Source: Flavobacterium turcicum (GTDB lineage Bacteria; Bacteroidota; Bacteroidia; Flavobacteriales; Flavobacteriaceae). From it: a DNA stretch of 64,000 bases. The position numbers and the translations under genes were made by a program. How positions within the stretch are numbered: position 1 is the first letter of the stretch; the number at the start of each line of letters is the position of its first letter. The notes under the pieces are model-generated. The model made no database searches. It was given only the letters and a program-made list of their open reading frames with translations, and had not been told where the DNA came from. Location of the stretch: contig NZ_JAAOBY010000005.1 of the NCBI RefSeq assembly GCF_011365745.1, forward strand, positions 228,416 to 292,415, in the 5' to 3' direction. Positions 8,418 through 18,214 of this stretch are shown here, one piece after another.

Positions 8418-9212
8418 ATGAAAACATACACTGACCAACTCGGGATTACACATTCTTTTGAATCCGCTCCGCAGCGCATTATTTCACTTGTGCCCTCGCA
8501 AACAGAATTATTGTATGAGTTGGGGTTAGAGGAAAAAATTGTTGGGATAACCAAATTTTGCGTGCATCCGTATCATTTTAAATCAACTAAAAAAATTGTT
8601 GGTGGTACAAAAAAAGTTCATTTCGAAAAAATAAAACTTTTGCAACCCGATATTATTATTTGTAACAAAGAGGAAAATACCGAAGAGATGGTGACCGAAT
8701 TACGGAAAATTGCCACCGTTTGGGTTACAGATATTTGCACAATCGAGGACAATTTGCAAATGATTACTGATTTCGGGCAACTTTTCAATGCCCGTACCGA
8801 AGCTCAAAAATGGAACGATAAGTTAAAATTTGCTTTGGCAAACTTTAAAAATTTCATTGCTGATAAACCAATCAAAAAGGTGGCTTACTTCATCTGGAAA
8901 GATCCTTACATGGTAGCCGGTGGATCTAACTTTATAAATGAATTATTAAAGTTAAATCATTTTGAAAATATTTATGAAGGCAGAGGTCGTTACCCCGAAG
9001 TAGAAATCAGTAAAATTCGTGCAGAAGGCGATCCTGCCATCGTGTTTTTGTCATCGGAGCCGTTTCCTTTTACAGAGCAACATGCTTTTGAAATTGGCGT
9101 ACATACGCACCACGCCAAAACAATATTTGTAGATGGCGAGATGTTTTCTTGGTACGGCAGCAGGTTGCTTAAAGCGTTTGATTATTTTATAAAGTTACAC
9201 CAAAATCTATAG
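8418..9212 (+). CDS. BtuF-like substrate-binding protein without signal peptide
   Basis: The 264-aa protein has the helical-backbone metal-receptor fold of vitamin B12 and siderophore binding proteins: RIISLVPSQTELLYELGL at residues 20-37, the VGITKFCVHP block, and LLQPDIIICNKEEN. Canonical BtuF is periplasmic, but this one begins MKTYTDQLGITH with no signal peptide or lipobox, so it appears cytoplasmic. No ABC permease or ATPase is adjacent. A B12-dependent mutase (icmF) lies 3.2 kb downstream, which makes a corrinoid ligand plausible but unproven. It overlaps a small convergent ORF by 6 nt. Confidence 0.85.
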   Translation: MKTYTDQLGITHSFESAPQRIISLVPSQTELLYELGLEEKIVGITKFCVHPYHFKSTKKIVGGTKKVHFEKIKLLQPDIIICNKEENTEEMVTELRKIATVWVTDICTIEDNLQMITDFGQLFNARTEAQKWNDKLKFALANFKNFIADKPIKKVAYFIWKDPYMVAGGSNFINELLKLNHFENIYEGRGRYPEVEISKIRAEGDPAIVFLSSEPFPFTEQHAFEIGVHTHHAKTIFVDGEMFSWYGSRLLKAFDYFIKLHQNL

Positions 9213-9341
9213 TTCACATTCTTCGTGGTATATACTTGATTCCAGTTCAATTTTGGAGAGGTCAAAATTTACAGTTGCTAAGAACTGGTATTCTTCAATG
9301 AGTTTTTCTATTTCACGCTTCTCTTTCAATAATCCTTTCAT
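9207..9341 (-). CDS. Possible 44-aa small protein
   Basis: A minus-strand frame encodes MKGLLKEKREIEKLIEEYQ followed by FLATVNFDLSKIELESS and an acidic tail. The composition, an amphipathic charged helix, looks like real coding sequence. A good -7 element, TAAATTTG (9365-9358, minus), lies 16 nt before its ATG, and no other leftward gene would use it. Its stop overlaps the end of the BtuF-like gene by 6 nt. I recognise no family. Confidence 0.5.
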   Translation of the reverse strand: MKGLLKEKREIEKLIEEYQFLATVNFDLSKIELESSIYHEECEL

Positions 9342-9421
9342 GGGTGCAATTTTTTTGCAAATTTAAGGCTTACTTTTATAAAATTCGTAATATTTTTTGT
9401 TAAGATTGAGATTTCGATTTA

Positions 9422-10234
9422 ATGTGTTATTTTTACCAAAAAAAACACGTGATTAGTTACACCATATATAGCAATGCTTCAACTGACCAGTGGGTTACTT
9501 TTGTACATGGTGCAGGAGGGAGTTCGTCTATTTGGTTCAAACAAATTAGAGATTTTAAAAAGCAGTACAACGTTTTACTATTAGATCTTCGCGGACACGG
9601 AGAATCAAAAACAACTTTAAAAACGGCCTTCAAACAAAAGTATACCTTTTCTGCTCTGGCAAATGACATACTTGAAGTCTTAGACCATTTACAAATCAAG
9701 AAATCACATTTTGTTGGCATATCGCTTGGTACTATTTTAATTAGACAATTAGCCGAAATGTATCCGGAACGTGTACAAAGTATGATTTTAGGAGGCGCTA
9801 TTTTAAAAATGAATTTTCGTTCGCAAGTTTTGATGCGCTTGGGTAATATGTTCAAATATGTGCTACCATATTTGGTTTTGTATCAATTTTTTGCCTTTGT
9901 AATCATGCCGAAAAAAAGTCACAAACAATCGCGACTACTTTTTATCAATGAGGCCAAAAAATTGTATCAAAAAGAATTTATTAAATGGTTCAAGCTAACG
10001 GCCGAAATAAATCCGGTACTCAAATGGTTCCGTCAAGTTGAATTGAATATCCCAACGCTTTACGTAATGGGCGAGGAGGATTATATGTTTTTACCTTCCG
10101 TTCGTCAAGTAGTTCAAAGCCATTACAAGTCTTCTAAACTTTTTGTCGTTCAAAATTCAGGACATGTCGTAAACGTGGAGCAACCCAATATTTTTAATGA
10201 GGTGGTGCTTTCTTTCCTTAAAACAGCCCACTAA
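9422..10234 (+). CDS. Alpha/beta-fold hydrolase
   Basis: The 270-aa protein has the oxyanion-hole block VTFVHGAGGSSSIW, the LLDLRGHGESK strand-turn, the nucleophile elbow GISLGT with Ser at about residue 101, a late acidic residue in YVMGEEDYMFLP and a catalytic His in NSGHVVNVEQP. A lid region (about 125-190) is basic and aromatic. The substrate is unknown; hydrolases of this shape include esterases, lipases and MenH-like enzymes. The ATG at 9422 is listed, but an in-frame GTG at 9449 (ISYTIYSNAS) could be the true start. Confidence 0.88.
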   Translation: MCYFYQKKHVISYTIYSNASTDQWVTFVHGAGGSSSIWFKQIRDFKKQYNVLLLDLRGHGESKTTLKTAFKQKYTFSALANDILEVLDHLQIKKSHFVGISLGTILIRQLAEMYPERVQSMILGGAILKMNFRSQVLMRLGNMFKYVLPYLVLYQFFAFVIMPKKSHKQSRLLFINEAKKLYQKEFIKWFKLTAEINPVLKWFRQVELNIPTLYVMGEEDYMFLPSVRQVVQSHYKSSKLFVVQNSGHVVNVEQPNIFNEVVLSFLKTAH

Positions 10235-10239
10235 AAAAA

Positions 10240-10268
10240 ATGCCCGCACAAGTTGTGCGAGCAAATCT
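10240..10268 (+). terminator. Possible weak terminator after the hydrolase gene
   Basis: An imperfect hairpin (CCCGCAC/GTGCGAG) follows the stop codon but has only a short downstream T tract. Confidence 0.4.
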
Positions 10269-10453
10269 TTAACTAACCAAAACCAAAATAATAAATAACC
10301 AGTTTATTACACTACAAAGGTCGGCAACAAGTTGAGATATCGTTGTTAAGATTTTGTTATTACTTTGCGAACCATAAGTTAAGATTTTAAGACGCTTTGT
10401 GATTAAGTTTTTTTAATGATTAAAAAACTGACTATCAGAGTTTTGTTTTTTAA

Positions 10454-11308
10454 TTATAGAAAAACAACTGTCTTATTATTGTACACCATCGTCTTGTGCT
10501 CTGCATGAAGTTTGATCGCTCTTGCTAATACCATTCGCTCTACATCACGACCTTTAGTTATAAAATCTTCAATAGAATGGCTGTGCGATACGCGTGCAAT
10601 ATCTTGCTCAATAATTGGTCCTTCGTCTAAGGCTTCGGTCACATAATGACTTGTAGCGCCTATGATTTTTACACCACGTTTAAAAGCAGAATGATACGGC
10701 TTGGCACCAGGAAAAGCAGGCAAAAATGAATGGTGTATATTGATAATTCTGTTTTTGTAACGCGCAATCAAGTTTGGAGTTATTATTTGCATGTAACGCG
10801 CCAAAACAATGAAATCAATCTCGTATTTGTGGAGTATTGCTAGCTGTTGCTGTTCGCCTTGTTCTTTTATTTCTTTGGTAAAAGGTACATGGTGAAACGG
10901 AATCCCAAATTGTTGCGCAACGGGTTCTAAATCCCTATGATTGCTGATTATTACACAAATCTCAAGTGGTAATTCATTAGTTCGGTAACGACCCAAAACA
11001 TCATACAAACAATGATCGTATTTGGAGACAAAAATTGCCATCTTCGGTTTTTGTTCTTGGGTAAACAATTGCCAAGTCATTTCGAAAGGCGCTGCCAATT
11101 GTTGCTCAAAATCTGCTTCTAGCGCCTTCAAATCATTTTTCGGATTTTTAAACTCGCATTCAATGCGCATAAAAAAAACATCTTCGTCCTCGTCTACGTG
11201 TTGGTCTAAGTACACAATATTGCCGTCAATACTGGCAATGTAATTGGTTACAGCAGCAATGATACCTTTTTGGTCTTTGCAATGTATGAGTAAGGTAATT
11301 TTTTGCAT
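10454..11308 (-). CDS. purU: Formyltetrahydrofolate deformylase
   Basis: PurU hydrolyses 10-formyl-THF to formate and THF, balancing one-carbon pools for purine synthesis. The 284-aa protein has an N-terminal ACT domain (about 4-85; KITLLIHCKDQKGIIAAVT) and a formyl-transferase-fold domain with the catalytic blocks NIHHSFLPAFPGAKPYHSAF and GATSHYVTEALDEGPII. The HHSFLPAF motif and the ACT domain separate it from GAR transformylase (PurN). It stands alone on the minus strand. Confidence 0.95.
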   Translation of the reverse strand: MQKITLLIHCKDQKGIIAAVTNYIASIDGNIVYLDQHVDEDEDVFFMRIECEFKNPKNDLKALEADFEQQLAAPFEMTWQLFTQEQKPKMAIFVSKYDHCLYDVLGRYRTNELPLEICVIISNHRDLEPVAQQFGIPFHHVPFTKEIKEQGEQQQLAILHKYEIDFIVLARYMQIITPNLIARYKNRIINIHHSFLPAFPGAKPYHSAFKRGVKIIGATSHYVTEALDEGPIIEQDIARVSHSHSIEDFITKGRDVERMVLARAIKLHAEHKTMVYNNKTVVFL

Positions 11309-11417
11309 TTGAATTGTTGTTATAACTGGAATTCAGTAATTTGTATCAAAAATAACCAAATCAATTCATTTAAAAAATCGCTGAGGCAACCAAATATGTT
11401 TTAAAAAAGTGGACTAG

Positions 11418-12125
11418 TTATTTTTTGTCTTGCATGGCAAATACACGCTGCAACAAAACAGAAGTTCGTGCACTTAAGTTGGTTCTAATGTTTTGCTCCT
11501 CAACGGCCACCATTTTAAATACGCCATTCAAAGCTTGATTAGTCACATAATCTGTCAAATCAGGATTCACTTTGTTCACAAGCGGGATGCTGTTGTATTT
11601 TGTGATAATATTAGCCCAAACTTTATCAGCGCCTACTTTGGTAAATGAATTTTTAATAACCGGATTGAATTTTCCATACAAAGCCGTACTCGTGCTGTTC
11701 TGTAAATAGGTGGTTGCTGCGATTTGGTTGCCCAATAAAATAGTTTTAGCATCGGCAAAACTCATATTGCGCACCGCGTCTACGAAAATTGGAGTTGCTT
11801 GCTTCACGGCATCTTCTGCTGCACGATTCAAAACTTTTAAACCTTCATCAGCCAAGGAACTTAATCCAATTTTGCGCAAGCCTGCATCTACTTTTCTCAA
11901 TTCAGTAGGTAGTAAAATCTTCACGGCCTCATTGCGATAAAACCCGTCAGTTGCTGTTAATTTGCTTACTTGTTTCGAAATTCCGTTGTTCAACGCTTCT
12001 TTTAATCCGCCCGCAATATCCACGCCGCCTATACCTTGTGTTTGCGGAAATTGACTCATCACTTGCTGCATTTCGGCACAACTCGATAAAGAAAGTGCGA
12101 CTGCTAAAACTATAATTTTTTTCAT
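11418..12125 (-). CDS. DUF4197 putative lipoprotein
   Basis: The 235-aa protein has a lipoprotein signal with lipobox LSSC near residue 16. The mature sequence matches the DUF4197 pattern: a GLKEALNNGISKQVSKL block, FYRNEAVKILLP, ADEGLKVLNRAAEDAVKQA and a C-terminal GLF-like VTNQALNGVFKMVAVEE. The family is widespread in Gram-negative envelopes with no established biochemical role. It lies 109 nt after purU's start, on the same strand. Confidence 0.88.
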   Translation of the reverse strand: MKKIIVLAVALSLSSCAEMQQVMSQFPQTQGIGGVDIAGGLKEALNNGISKQVSKLTATDGFYRNEAVKILLPTELRKVDAGLRKIGLSSLADEGLKVLNRAAEDAVKQATPIFVDAVRNMSFADAKTILLGNQIAATTYLQNSTSTALYGKFNPVIKNSFTKVGADKVWANIITKYNSIPLVNKVNPDLTDYVTNQALNGVFKMVAVEEQNIRTNLSARTSVLLQRVFAMQDKK

Positions 12126-12234
12126 AAAAAGAATCGGTTACATTAATTGGCCATCTGCCATTGGTAAAAATACAACAATTGCAAAAACAAAGCCAATTAT
12201 TGACAAGGAGCAGGCGTTTTTGTTTTCAAATCAC

Positions 12235-12304
12235 GGCTTCTCCCGCTTTCCGCTGTATCCTCGCTCCCAAAAAAAGCGAGGGATGCCGCTGCAATCGGGG
12301 CTAG
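12235..12304 (-). repeat. Interspersed hairpin repeat, copy B
   Basis: Read on the minus strand it has the left flank CCCCGATTGCAGCGGCATC, a central stem CTCGCT/AGCGAG with a T/G loop, and the right flank ATACAGCGGAAAGCGGGAG. The flanks match copies A and C; the central stem does not. It lies between a DUF4197 gene and icmF. Confidence 0.75.
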
Positions 12305-12406
12305 AATAGCTATTTTTTGCTTCGATTGTGAATAACATCATCCAACTTCAAATAGTTTTTTAAAATAAAATTGTAAATTGCAGGCTTAAATTATCATATT
12401 CATAAA

Positions 12407-15400
12407 ATGGAACAACAAATACCATATATCCCTAACAATAAAGTAAGAATTGTAACGGCAGCAGCTCTTTTTGATGGCCATGATGCAGCAATCAATATCA
12501 TGCGCCGAATTATCCAATCTACCGGTGTCGAAGTGATTCACTTAGGTCACGACCGCAGTGTTGAAGAGGTGGTGAATACTGCCATTCAAGAAGATGCAAA
12601 TGCTATTGCCATTACCTCTTATCAAGGTGGTCACAATGAGTATTTTAAATACATGTATGACTTACTTCAAGAAAAAGGGGCGGGTCAAATAAAAATATTT
12701 GGTGGTGGTGGCGGTGTGATCCTGCCTTCTGAAATTGCAGAATTACAAGCTTACGGAATCACTCGTATTTACGCACCTGATGATGGGCGTGCCATGGGAT
12801 TACAAGGAATGATTAATGATTTGGTTCAAAAAGCTGATTTCCCAACAGGAAATCAATTGACTAATGAGTTGGAACAATTAGAGTCTAAAAACCCAACAGC
12901 ATTAGCGCGTATTATCTCTGCAGCCGAAAATTTCCCTGAAGTTGCCGCTAAAACTTTAGAAGCAATTCAAGAAAAAAATGCAAATAGTACGACTCCCGTT
13001 TTAGGAATCACTGGTACAGGTGGTGCTGGTAAATCATCTTTGGTTGATGAATTAGTGCGTCGTTTCTTGATTGATTTTCCTGAAAAAACAATCGGTTTAA
13101 TTTCTGTTGACCCATCAAAAAGAAAAACAGGTGGTGCACTTTTAGGCGATCGTATCCGTATGAACGCCATAAACAATCCTCGTGTGTACATGCGCTCTTT
13201 GGCTACACGTCAATCTAATTTGGCTTTATCAAAATACGTTGCCGATGCGATTCAAGTAATCAAAGCAGCCAACTATGATATTATTATTTTAGAAACTTCA
13301 GGAATCGGGCAGTCTGATACTGAAATCATGGACCACTCTGATGTGTCTTTATATGTAATGACACCGGAATTTGGTGCAGCTACACAATTAGAAAAAATTG
13401 ACATGCTTGATTTTGCTGATTTAGTAGCAATCAATAAATTCGACAAACGAGGTTCACTTGATGCGTTACGCGATGTTAAAAAACAATACCAGCGCAACCA
13501 TAATTTATGGGATGCGGATTTAGATTCGCTACCAGTTTTTGGAACTATTGCTTCGCAATTTAATGATCCAGGAATGAATACGCTCTACAAAGCCATCATG
13601 GACAAAGTAGACGAAAAAACAAATTCAGACTTAAAATCGACCTTCCAGATTACGCGCGAAATGAGTGAGAAAATTTTCGTAATTCCGCCACATCGTACGC
13701 GTTACCTTTCTGAAATTGCCGAAAATAACCGAAAATATGACGAAACTGCTCTTACTCAAGTAGAGGTTGCTCAAAAATTATACGGTATTTACAAAACGGT
13801 AGAGTCAGTTTCGAATACGACTTTAGTTTTAAACAAAGCCGGAATTGACGACTCATTTATTCTTAGCAGTCAGCCAGAATCGCAATTGTTTTTACAGTTG
13901 TTATTGAAAGAATTTGATCGTGTAAAAATGAATTTAGACCCTTACAACTGGGAAATCATTTTAACATGGAAAGAGAAAGTAGATAAATACAAAAATCCCG
14001 TTTATACCTTTAAGGTGCGTGACCGCGAAATTAAAATGGCTACGCATACAGAGTCGTTATCGCACACGCAAATACCAAAAATTGCTTTGCCAAAGTACCA
14101 AGCTTGGGGTGATATTTTGCGTTGGTCGTTGCAAGAAAATGTACCAGGTGAATTCCCTTTCGCTGCCGGATTGTATCCTTTTAAACGTGAAGGCGAAGAT
14201 CCATCGCGTATGTTTGCCGGAGAAGGTGGACCTGAAAGAACCAACAAGCGTTTTCATTATGTGAGTGCGGGATTACCTGCAAAACGTTTGTCTACTGCTT
14301 TTGATAGTGTGACATTGTACGGTAATGATCCTCATGTGCGTCCTGATATTTACGGAAAAATTGGAAATGCAGGAGTATCGATCTGTTGTCTTGACGATGC
14401 TAAAAAATTATATTCTGGTTTTGATTTGGTTCATGCGATGACATCAGTAAGTATGACCATTAACGGACCAGCACCTATGTTGCTTGGGTTTTTTATGAAT
14501 GCAGCTATTGATCAGCAGTGTGAATTGTACATCAAAGCCAATGATTTAGAAGCTGAGGTTACTGCTAAAATTGAAGCGATTTACAAAGAAAAAGGTGTAG
14601 CAAGACCGAAATATCAAGGCGAATTGCCAGTTGGTAATGATGGTTTGGGATTAATGCTTTTAGGTGTTACTGGTGATCAGGTTTTACCACAAAATGTGTA
14701 TAACGAAATTAAAGCAAGAACTTTATCACAAGTTCGTGGAACTGTTCAAGCAGATATTTTGAAAGAAGATCAAGCACAAAACACTTGTATCTTCTCTACT
14801 GAATTTGCACTCCGATTAATGGGTGATGTTCAAGAATATTTTATTGCCAAAAACGTTCGTAATTTTTACTCGGTTTCAATTTCAGGATATCACATCGCTG
14901 AGGCTGGGGCAAATCCAATTACGCAATTGGCATTTACCTTGTCTAACGGATTCACTTACGTAGAATACTACTTGAGTCGCGGAATGAATATTAATGATTT
15001 TGGACCAAACTTATCGTTTTTCTTCTCAAATGGTGTCGATCCAGAATATGCAGTAATTGGTCGTGTAGCGCGTAAAATTTGGGCGAAAGCCATGAAAAAC
15101 AAATACGGAGCGAACGAGAGAGCACAAATGTTGAAATACCACATTCAAACTTCAGGACGTTCATTGCACGCACAAGAAATTGATTTCAACGATATTCGTA
15201 CTACCTTGCAAGCTTTGTATGCGATTTATGATAATTGTAACTCATTGCATACCAATGCGTATGACGAAGCGATTACTACACCTACAGAAGAATCAGTGCG
15301 TCGTGCGATGGCTATTCAATTAATCATCAATAAAGAATTAGGTTTAGCCAAAAACGAAAACCCTATTCAAGGTGCTTTTATAATTGAAGAATTGACTGAT

Positions 15401-15835
15401 CTTGTTGAGGCTGCAGTATTGTTAGAATTTGACCGAATTACAGAGCGTGGAGGCGTTCTTGGTGCTATGGAAACAATGTACCAACGCAGTAAAATTCAAG
15501 AAGAAAGTTTGTATTACGAAACCCTGAAACATACAGGTGAATTCCCAATTGTGGGAGTAAATACGTTCTTGAGTTCAAAAGGTTCTCCGACTGTAATACC
15601 TGCCGAAGTAATTCGTGCTACTGAAGAAGAAAAACAATATCAAATTGATATGTTGAATAATCTTCACCAATCAAATCAAGATAAAGTAAATGAACAATTG
15701 AACAGCATTCAAGAAGCAGCCATTAAAAACCAAAATTTATTTGAACATTTGATGGAAGCAACTAAAGTATGTTCACTTGGGCAAATTACAGCAGCTTTGT
15801 TTGAAGTGGGCGGACAGTACCGCAGAAATATGTAA
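12407..15835 (+). CDS. icmF: Fused isobutyryl-CoA mutase (IcmF)
   Basis: IcmF interconverts isobutyryl-CoA and n-butyryl-CoA with adenosylcobalamin. At 1142 aa it has all three modules in order: a B12-binding domain (about 10-145; DGHDAA, SYQGGH), a MeaB-type GTPase chaperone (about 195-400; P-loop GTGGAGKSS with Lys209, NKFD near 342) and the TIM-barrel mutase (about 540-1130). Substrate residues point to isobutyryl-CoA rather than methylmalonyl-CoA: Phe603 (RMFAG) replaces the mutase tyrosine, and Gln791 (AQNT) replaces the arginine. The gene is monocistronic and ends at a strong terminator. It needs B12, so the BtuF-like protein upstream may be related. Confidence 0.93.
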   Translation: MEQQIPYIPNNKVRIVTAAALFDGHDAAINIMRRIIQSTGVEVIHLGHDRSVEEVVNTAIQEDANAIAITSYQGGHNEYFKYMYDLLQEKGAGQIKIFGGGGGVILPSEIAELQAYGITRIYAPDDGRAMGLQGMINDLVQKADFPTGNQLTNELEQLESKNPTALARIISAAENFPEVAAKTLEAIQEKNANSTTPVLGITGTGGAGKSSLVDELVRRFLIDFPEKTIGLISVDPSKRKTGGALLGDRIRMNAINNPRVYMRSLATRQSNLALSKYVADAIQVIKAANYDIIILETSGIGQSDTEIMDHSDVSLYVMTPEFGAATQLEKIDMLDFADLVAINKFDKRGSLDALRDVKKQYQRNHNLWDADLDSLPVFGTIASQFNDPGMNTLYKAIMDKVDEKTNSDLKSTFQITREMSEKIFVIPPHRTRYLSEIAENNRKYDETALTQVEVAQKLYGIYKTVESVSNTTLVLNKAGIDDSFILSSQPESQLFLQLLLKEFDRVKMNLDPYNWEIILTWKEKVDKYKNPVYTFKVRDREIKMATHTESLSHTQIPKIALPKYQAWGDILRWSLQENVPGEFPFAAGLYPFKREGEDPSRMFAGEGGPERTNKRFHYVSAGLPAKRLSTAFDSVTLYGNDPHVRPDIYGKIGNAGVSICCLDDAKKLYSGFDLVHAMTSVSMTINGPAPMLLGFFMNAAIDQQCELYIKANDLEAEVTAKIEAIYKEKGVARPKYQGELPVGNDGLGLMLLGVTGDQVLPQNVYNEIKARTLSQVRGTVQADILKEDQAQNTCIFSTEFALRLMGDVQEYFIAKNVRNFYSVSISGYHIAEAGANPITQLAFTLSNGFTYVEYYLSRGMNINDFGPNLSFFFSNGVDPEYAVIGRVARKIWAKAMKNKYGANERAQMLKYHIQTSGRSLHAQEIDFNDIRTTLQALYAIYDNCNSLHTNAYDEAITTPTEESVRRAMAIQLIINKELGLAKNENPIQGAFIIEELTDLVEAAVLLEFDRITERGGVLGAMETMYQRSKIQEESLYYETLKHTGEFPIVGVNTFLSSKGSPTVIPAEVIRATEEEKQYQIDMLNNLHQSNQDKVNEQLNSIQEAAIKNQNLFEHLMEATKVCSLGQITAALFEVGGQYRRNM

Positions 15836-15948
15836 GCAGAGAATCACTTTTTGCAAAGTAAAAAGTGTGTGAGTTGCTTATCCCGCTTTTGGGTGGTATT
15901 TTATCAAATAAAATTTAATTTAAGCCAAGCTTAATTGCAATAATAATT

Positions 15949-15978
15949 CAAAGGTCTTTCTTCACAGAAAGACCTTTG
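15949..15978 (+). terminator. icmF terminator
   Basis: A perfect 12-bp stem CAAAGGTCTTTC/GAAAGACCTTTG is followed by a T-rich tract. Nearly the same stem recurs at 16935-16972, after the next gene. Confidence 0.8.
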
Positions 15979-16045
15979 TTTGTTTTGTGGATATCTAAGT
16001 CGAATAAAAGTAATGTGTTATATTTACACATTAAACTTTATAACT

Positions 16046-16912
16046 ATGAAAAAATCTCAATTATTACTGGTTTTCTGCTTGTTAGTAGGAACAATGAATA
16101 TGTATGCCGCGAAAGTAGATACATTGCAAATTCCGAGTGTTGCTATGAGTAAAACCTACAAGGCTGCTGTAGTTTTACCTAATTCGTACGCAAAAAGCAA
16201 AAGTAATTACCCAGTTTTGTATTTGCTACACGGTGCCTATGGACATTTTAATGATTGGCTATCTAAAACTCCAGATAAAATGCTAGTGCATAATTTAGCC
16301 GACAAGTATAACATTATCATCGTTATGCCTGAAGGAGAAACCTTTAGTTTTTACTTAGATAGTCCAGTTAATAAAGGAAGTCAATTTGAAACTTATATCA
16401 CCAAAGAAGTAGTTCAAAAAATAGATCAAACTTACAGAACAGTAGCAGATAAAAAAGGTCGGGTAATTTCTGGCTTGTCAATGGGAGGACACGGCGCTAT
16501 GTATCTTTCAACAAAACATCCTGAATTGTATAGTGCTGTAGGGAGTATGAGCGGTGCGCTTGATATGGGTAGCATTGTTACGCCTGAAAGCAAAGAGAGA
16601 ATGACCAAATTGTTAGAGCCTGTATTTGGACCAACTGGTGCTCCTCAAGAAGTGTATGCTGCCAATGCAGTGATGAATATGGTTGATAAAATCAAAACGA
16701 ATAAACTACCAACCATAATTGATTGCGGGGTAGATGATTTTTTAATTGAAACAAATAGGGAACTGCACCGCAGATTAGTATACGCCAAAGTACCGCACGA
16801 ATATATCGAACGCCCGGGAGCACATACTTGGGAATATTGGGAGAGTGCTTTACCAACTCATTTGTTGTTTTTTCAAGGCGTTTTAAAAAGTAATGGAGTT
16901 TTGGTTCCATAA
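16046..16912 (+). CDS. Secreted esterase (esterase D-like alpha/beta hydrolase)
   Basis: The 288-aa protein has a signal peptide (MKKSQLLLVFCLLVGTMNMYA), so the ATG at 16046 is preferred over an upstream in-frame one. The hydrolase domain shows the oxyanion block LLHGAYGHFNDW, the nucleophile Ser145 in SGLSMGGHGA, an acid in DCGVDDFL and the catalytic His in PGAHTWEYW. This matches the putative esterase family that includes S-formylglutathione hydrolase and feruloyl or mycolyl esterases. The substrate is unknown. It is a single gene between two hairpins with nearly the same stem. Confidence 0.9.
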   Translation: MKKSQLLLVFCLLVGTMNMYAAKVDTLQIPSVAMSKTYKAAVVLPNSYAKSKSNYPVLYLLHGAYGHFNDWLSKTPDKMLVHNLADKYNIIIVMPEGETFSFYLDSPVNKGSQFETYITKEVVQKIDQTYRTVADKKGRVISGLSMGGHGAMYLSTKHPELYSAVGSMSGALDMGSIVTPESKERMTKLLEPVFGPTGAPQEVYAANAVMNMVDKIKTNKLPTIIDCGVDDFLIETNRELHRRLVYAKVPHEYIERPGAHTWEYWESALPTHLLFFQGVLKSNGVLVP

Positions 16913-16934
16913 ATTACTGTGATTTAGTTCTATA

Positions 16935-16972
16935 AAAAAGGTCTTTCAGAAATAACTGAAAGACCTTTTTTG
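16935..16972. terminator. Terminator after the esterase gene
   Basis: The stem AAAAGGTCTTTCAG/CTGAAAGACCTTTT with T and A tracts lies between convergent genes and can serve both. Confidence 0.85.
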
Positions 16973-17004
16973 TGGAGTCAAGTAAAAGAAAGTTTATAAA
17001 AGTA

Positions 17005-17574
17005 TTACTTTAAACCACTAATTTTCACATAACCAATATGTAACTGATCATCTTCGATAACAGTTTCTGATTTTGTTATTTTCAAACCGTAAAGTAATTT
17101 GGTTGCTGCAGGAAGCATATCATCTACTCGATAACGATCATCTACATCAACACCATATTTTTCATCAATATGTGATTCCGCACCTTTAAAACCGCAATGT
17201 TTAAAAAAGGCGGTGGTTTTCGATTTTCGTGTTGCCAATCCTAAGGTTTTGGAAACTGCAAGTATCTTGTAATGGTATTCTTCAAAGTCATTTTCTTTGT
17301 AACCACCCAAATTGAGAAAAAATAATTTTTCTGTGCTACTTTCATCTTTATGTTCGCGTGGCACAATTTCAATGTGGTGATTATTTACTTGAGTCACTTC
17401 GCGCCAAGCATCAATATGAATTTTGCCTTTAGCTTCAGGCCAAAAAGCTTTCATTTGAGGAACTAAATCTTTGAGTGAAGTTCCTATTCCAAAAAAAATA
17501 TCGTGCTGTTCCGTAAATCGTCCATCCGGCTTGCAGCCTAGCATAATCATATATAATTTGAGTTTTGTATCCAT
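17005..17574 (-). CDS. DUF1543 domain-containing protein
   Basis: The 189-aa protein (counted from the ATG at 17574, MDTKLKLYMIML) carries the DUF1543 pattern: LGCKPDGRFTEQHDIFFGIG, then FWPEAKGKIHIDAWREV, and later FFLNLGGYKENDFEEYHYK. The family is small, cytoplasmic and of unknown function. The frame also opens at 17601 (MFQLNRFKK), but the extension lacks family similarity. Confidence 0.88.
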   Translation of the reverse strand: MDTKLKLYMIMLGCKPDGRFTEQHDIFFGIGTSLKDLVPQMKAFWPEAKGKIHIDAWREVTQVNNHHIEIVPREHKDESSTEKLFFLNLGGYKENDFEEYHYKILAVSKTLGLATRKSKTTAFFKHCGFKGAESHIDEKYGVDVDDRYRVDDMLPAATKLLYGLKITKSETVIEDDQLHIGYVKISGLK

Positions 17575-17662
17575 TTTTTTAAAGCGGTTTAATTGAAACA
17601 AAAAAGTTTGGCATAGTTCGTGAATACTCCTTTAAAACACTAACAATAAAAACTTATAAATC

Positions 17663-18160
17663 ATGAAAAAAATTACCTTACTGTTGGTTTTCATCGGGAT
17701 GATGACACTGCAAAGCTGCGAAGTTACAGAAATATATGATGAGACTGATGCGCCAAGAACAGAAGTATTTGAAGTAAACACTTCATTTAACAGATTAAAT
17801 AATTACGAAAAACGAGTGGTTTTTGATCCGCCAATATATTCTTCGGATTCTGTTCTAGTATATCACTTGTATGACGTAGTAAATGGGCAAAAAGTTTGGA
17901 AATTAATGGCGCAAACCTATTATTTCTCTGGAGGAGATGAATTAGATTTTAACGTTGAGTATACTAGGTCTTATGTTGATATTTACCTTACAGCTAATTT
18001 TGATTTGAATACTTTGTCATCAGATTGGACACAAAATCAAACTTTTAAAATTGTAATTATTCCAGATGGGTTTGCAAAAACTATAGATAAAAATAATATG
18101 AGTGCGGTATTATCGGCTCTGAAGGTGTCGCAAGCCGATGTTAAAAAGATCAATTTGTAA
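17663..18160 (+). CDS. Putative lipoprotein
   Basis: The 165-aa protein has a lipoprotein signal with lipobox LQSC at about residue 19. The mature part is acidic and beta-rich (VVFDPPIYSSDSVLVYHLYD, FNVEYTRSYVDIYLTANFD), consistent with a small surface beta-sandwich. I do not recognise a family. It is transcribed divergently from the DUF1543 gene and ends at a bidirectional terminator shared with terC. Confidence 0.75.
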   Translation: MKKITLLLVFIGMMTLQSCEVTEIYDETDAPRTEVFEVNTSFNRLNNYEKRVVFDPPIYSSDSVLVYHLYDVVNGQKVWKLMAQTYYFSGGDELDFNVEYTRSYVDIYLTANFDLNTLSSDWTQNQTFKIVIIPDGFAKTIDKNNMSAVLSALKVSQADVKKINL

Positions 18161-18179
18161 TTCATATTACAGTCATAAG

Positions 18180-18210
18180 AAAAAAGGAAATCTATCGATT
18201 TCCTTTTTTT
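18180..18210. terminator. Bidirectional terminator
   Basis: The stem AAAAAAGGAAATC/GATTTCCTTTTTT has only a 4-nt loop and lies between convergent genes. Confidence 0.85.
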
Positions 18211-18214
18211 GTTG

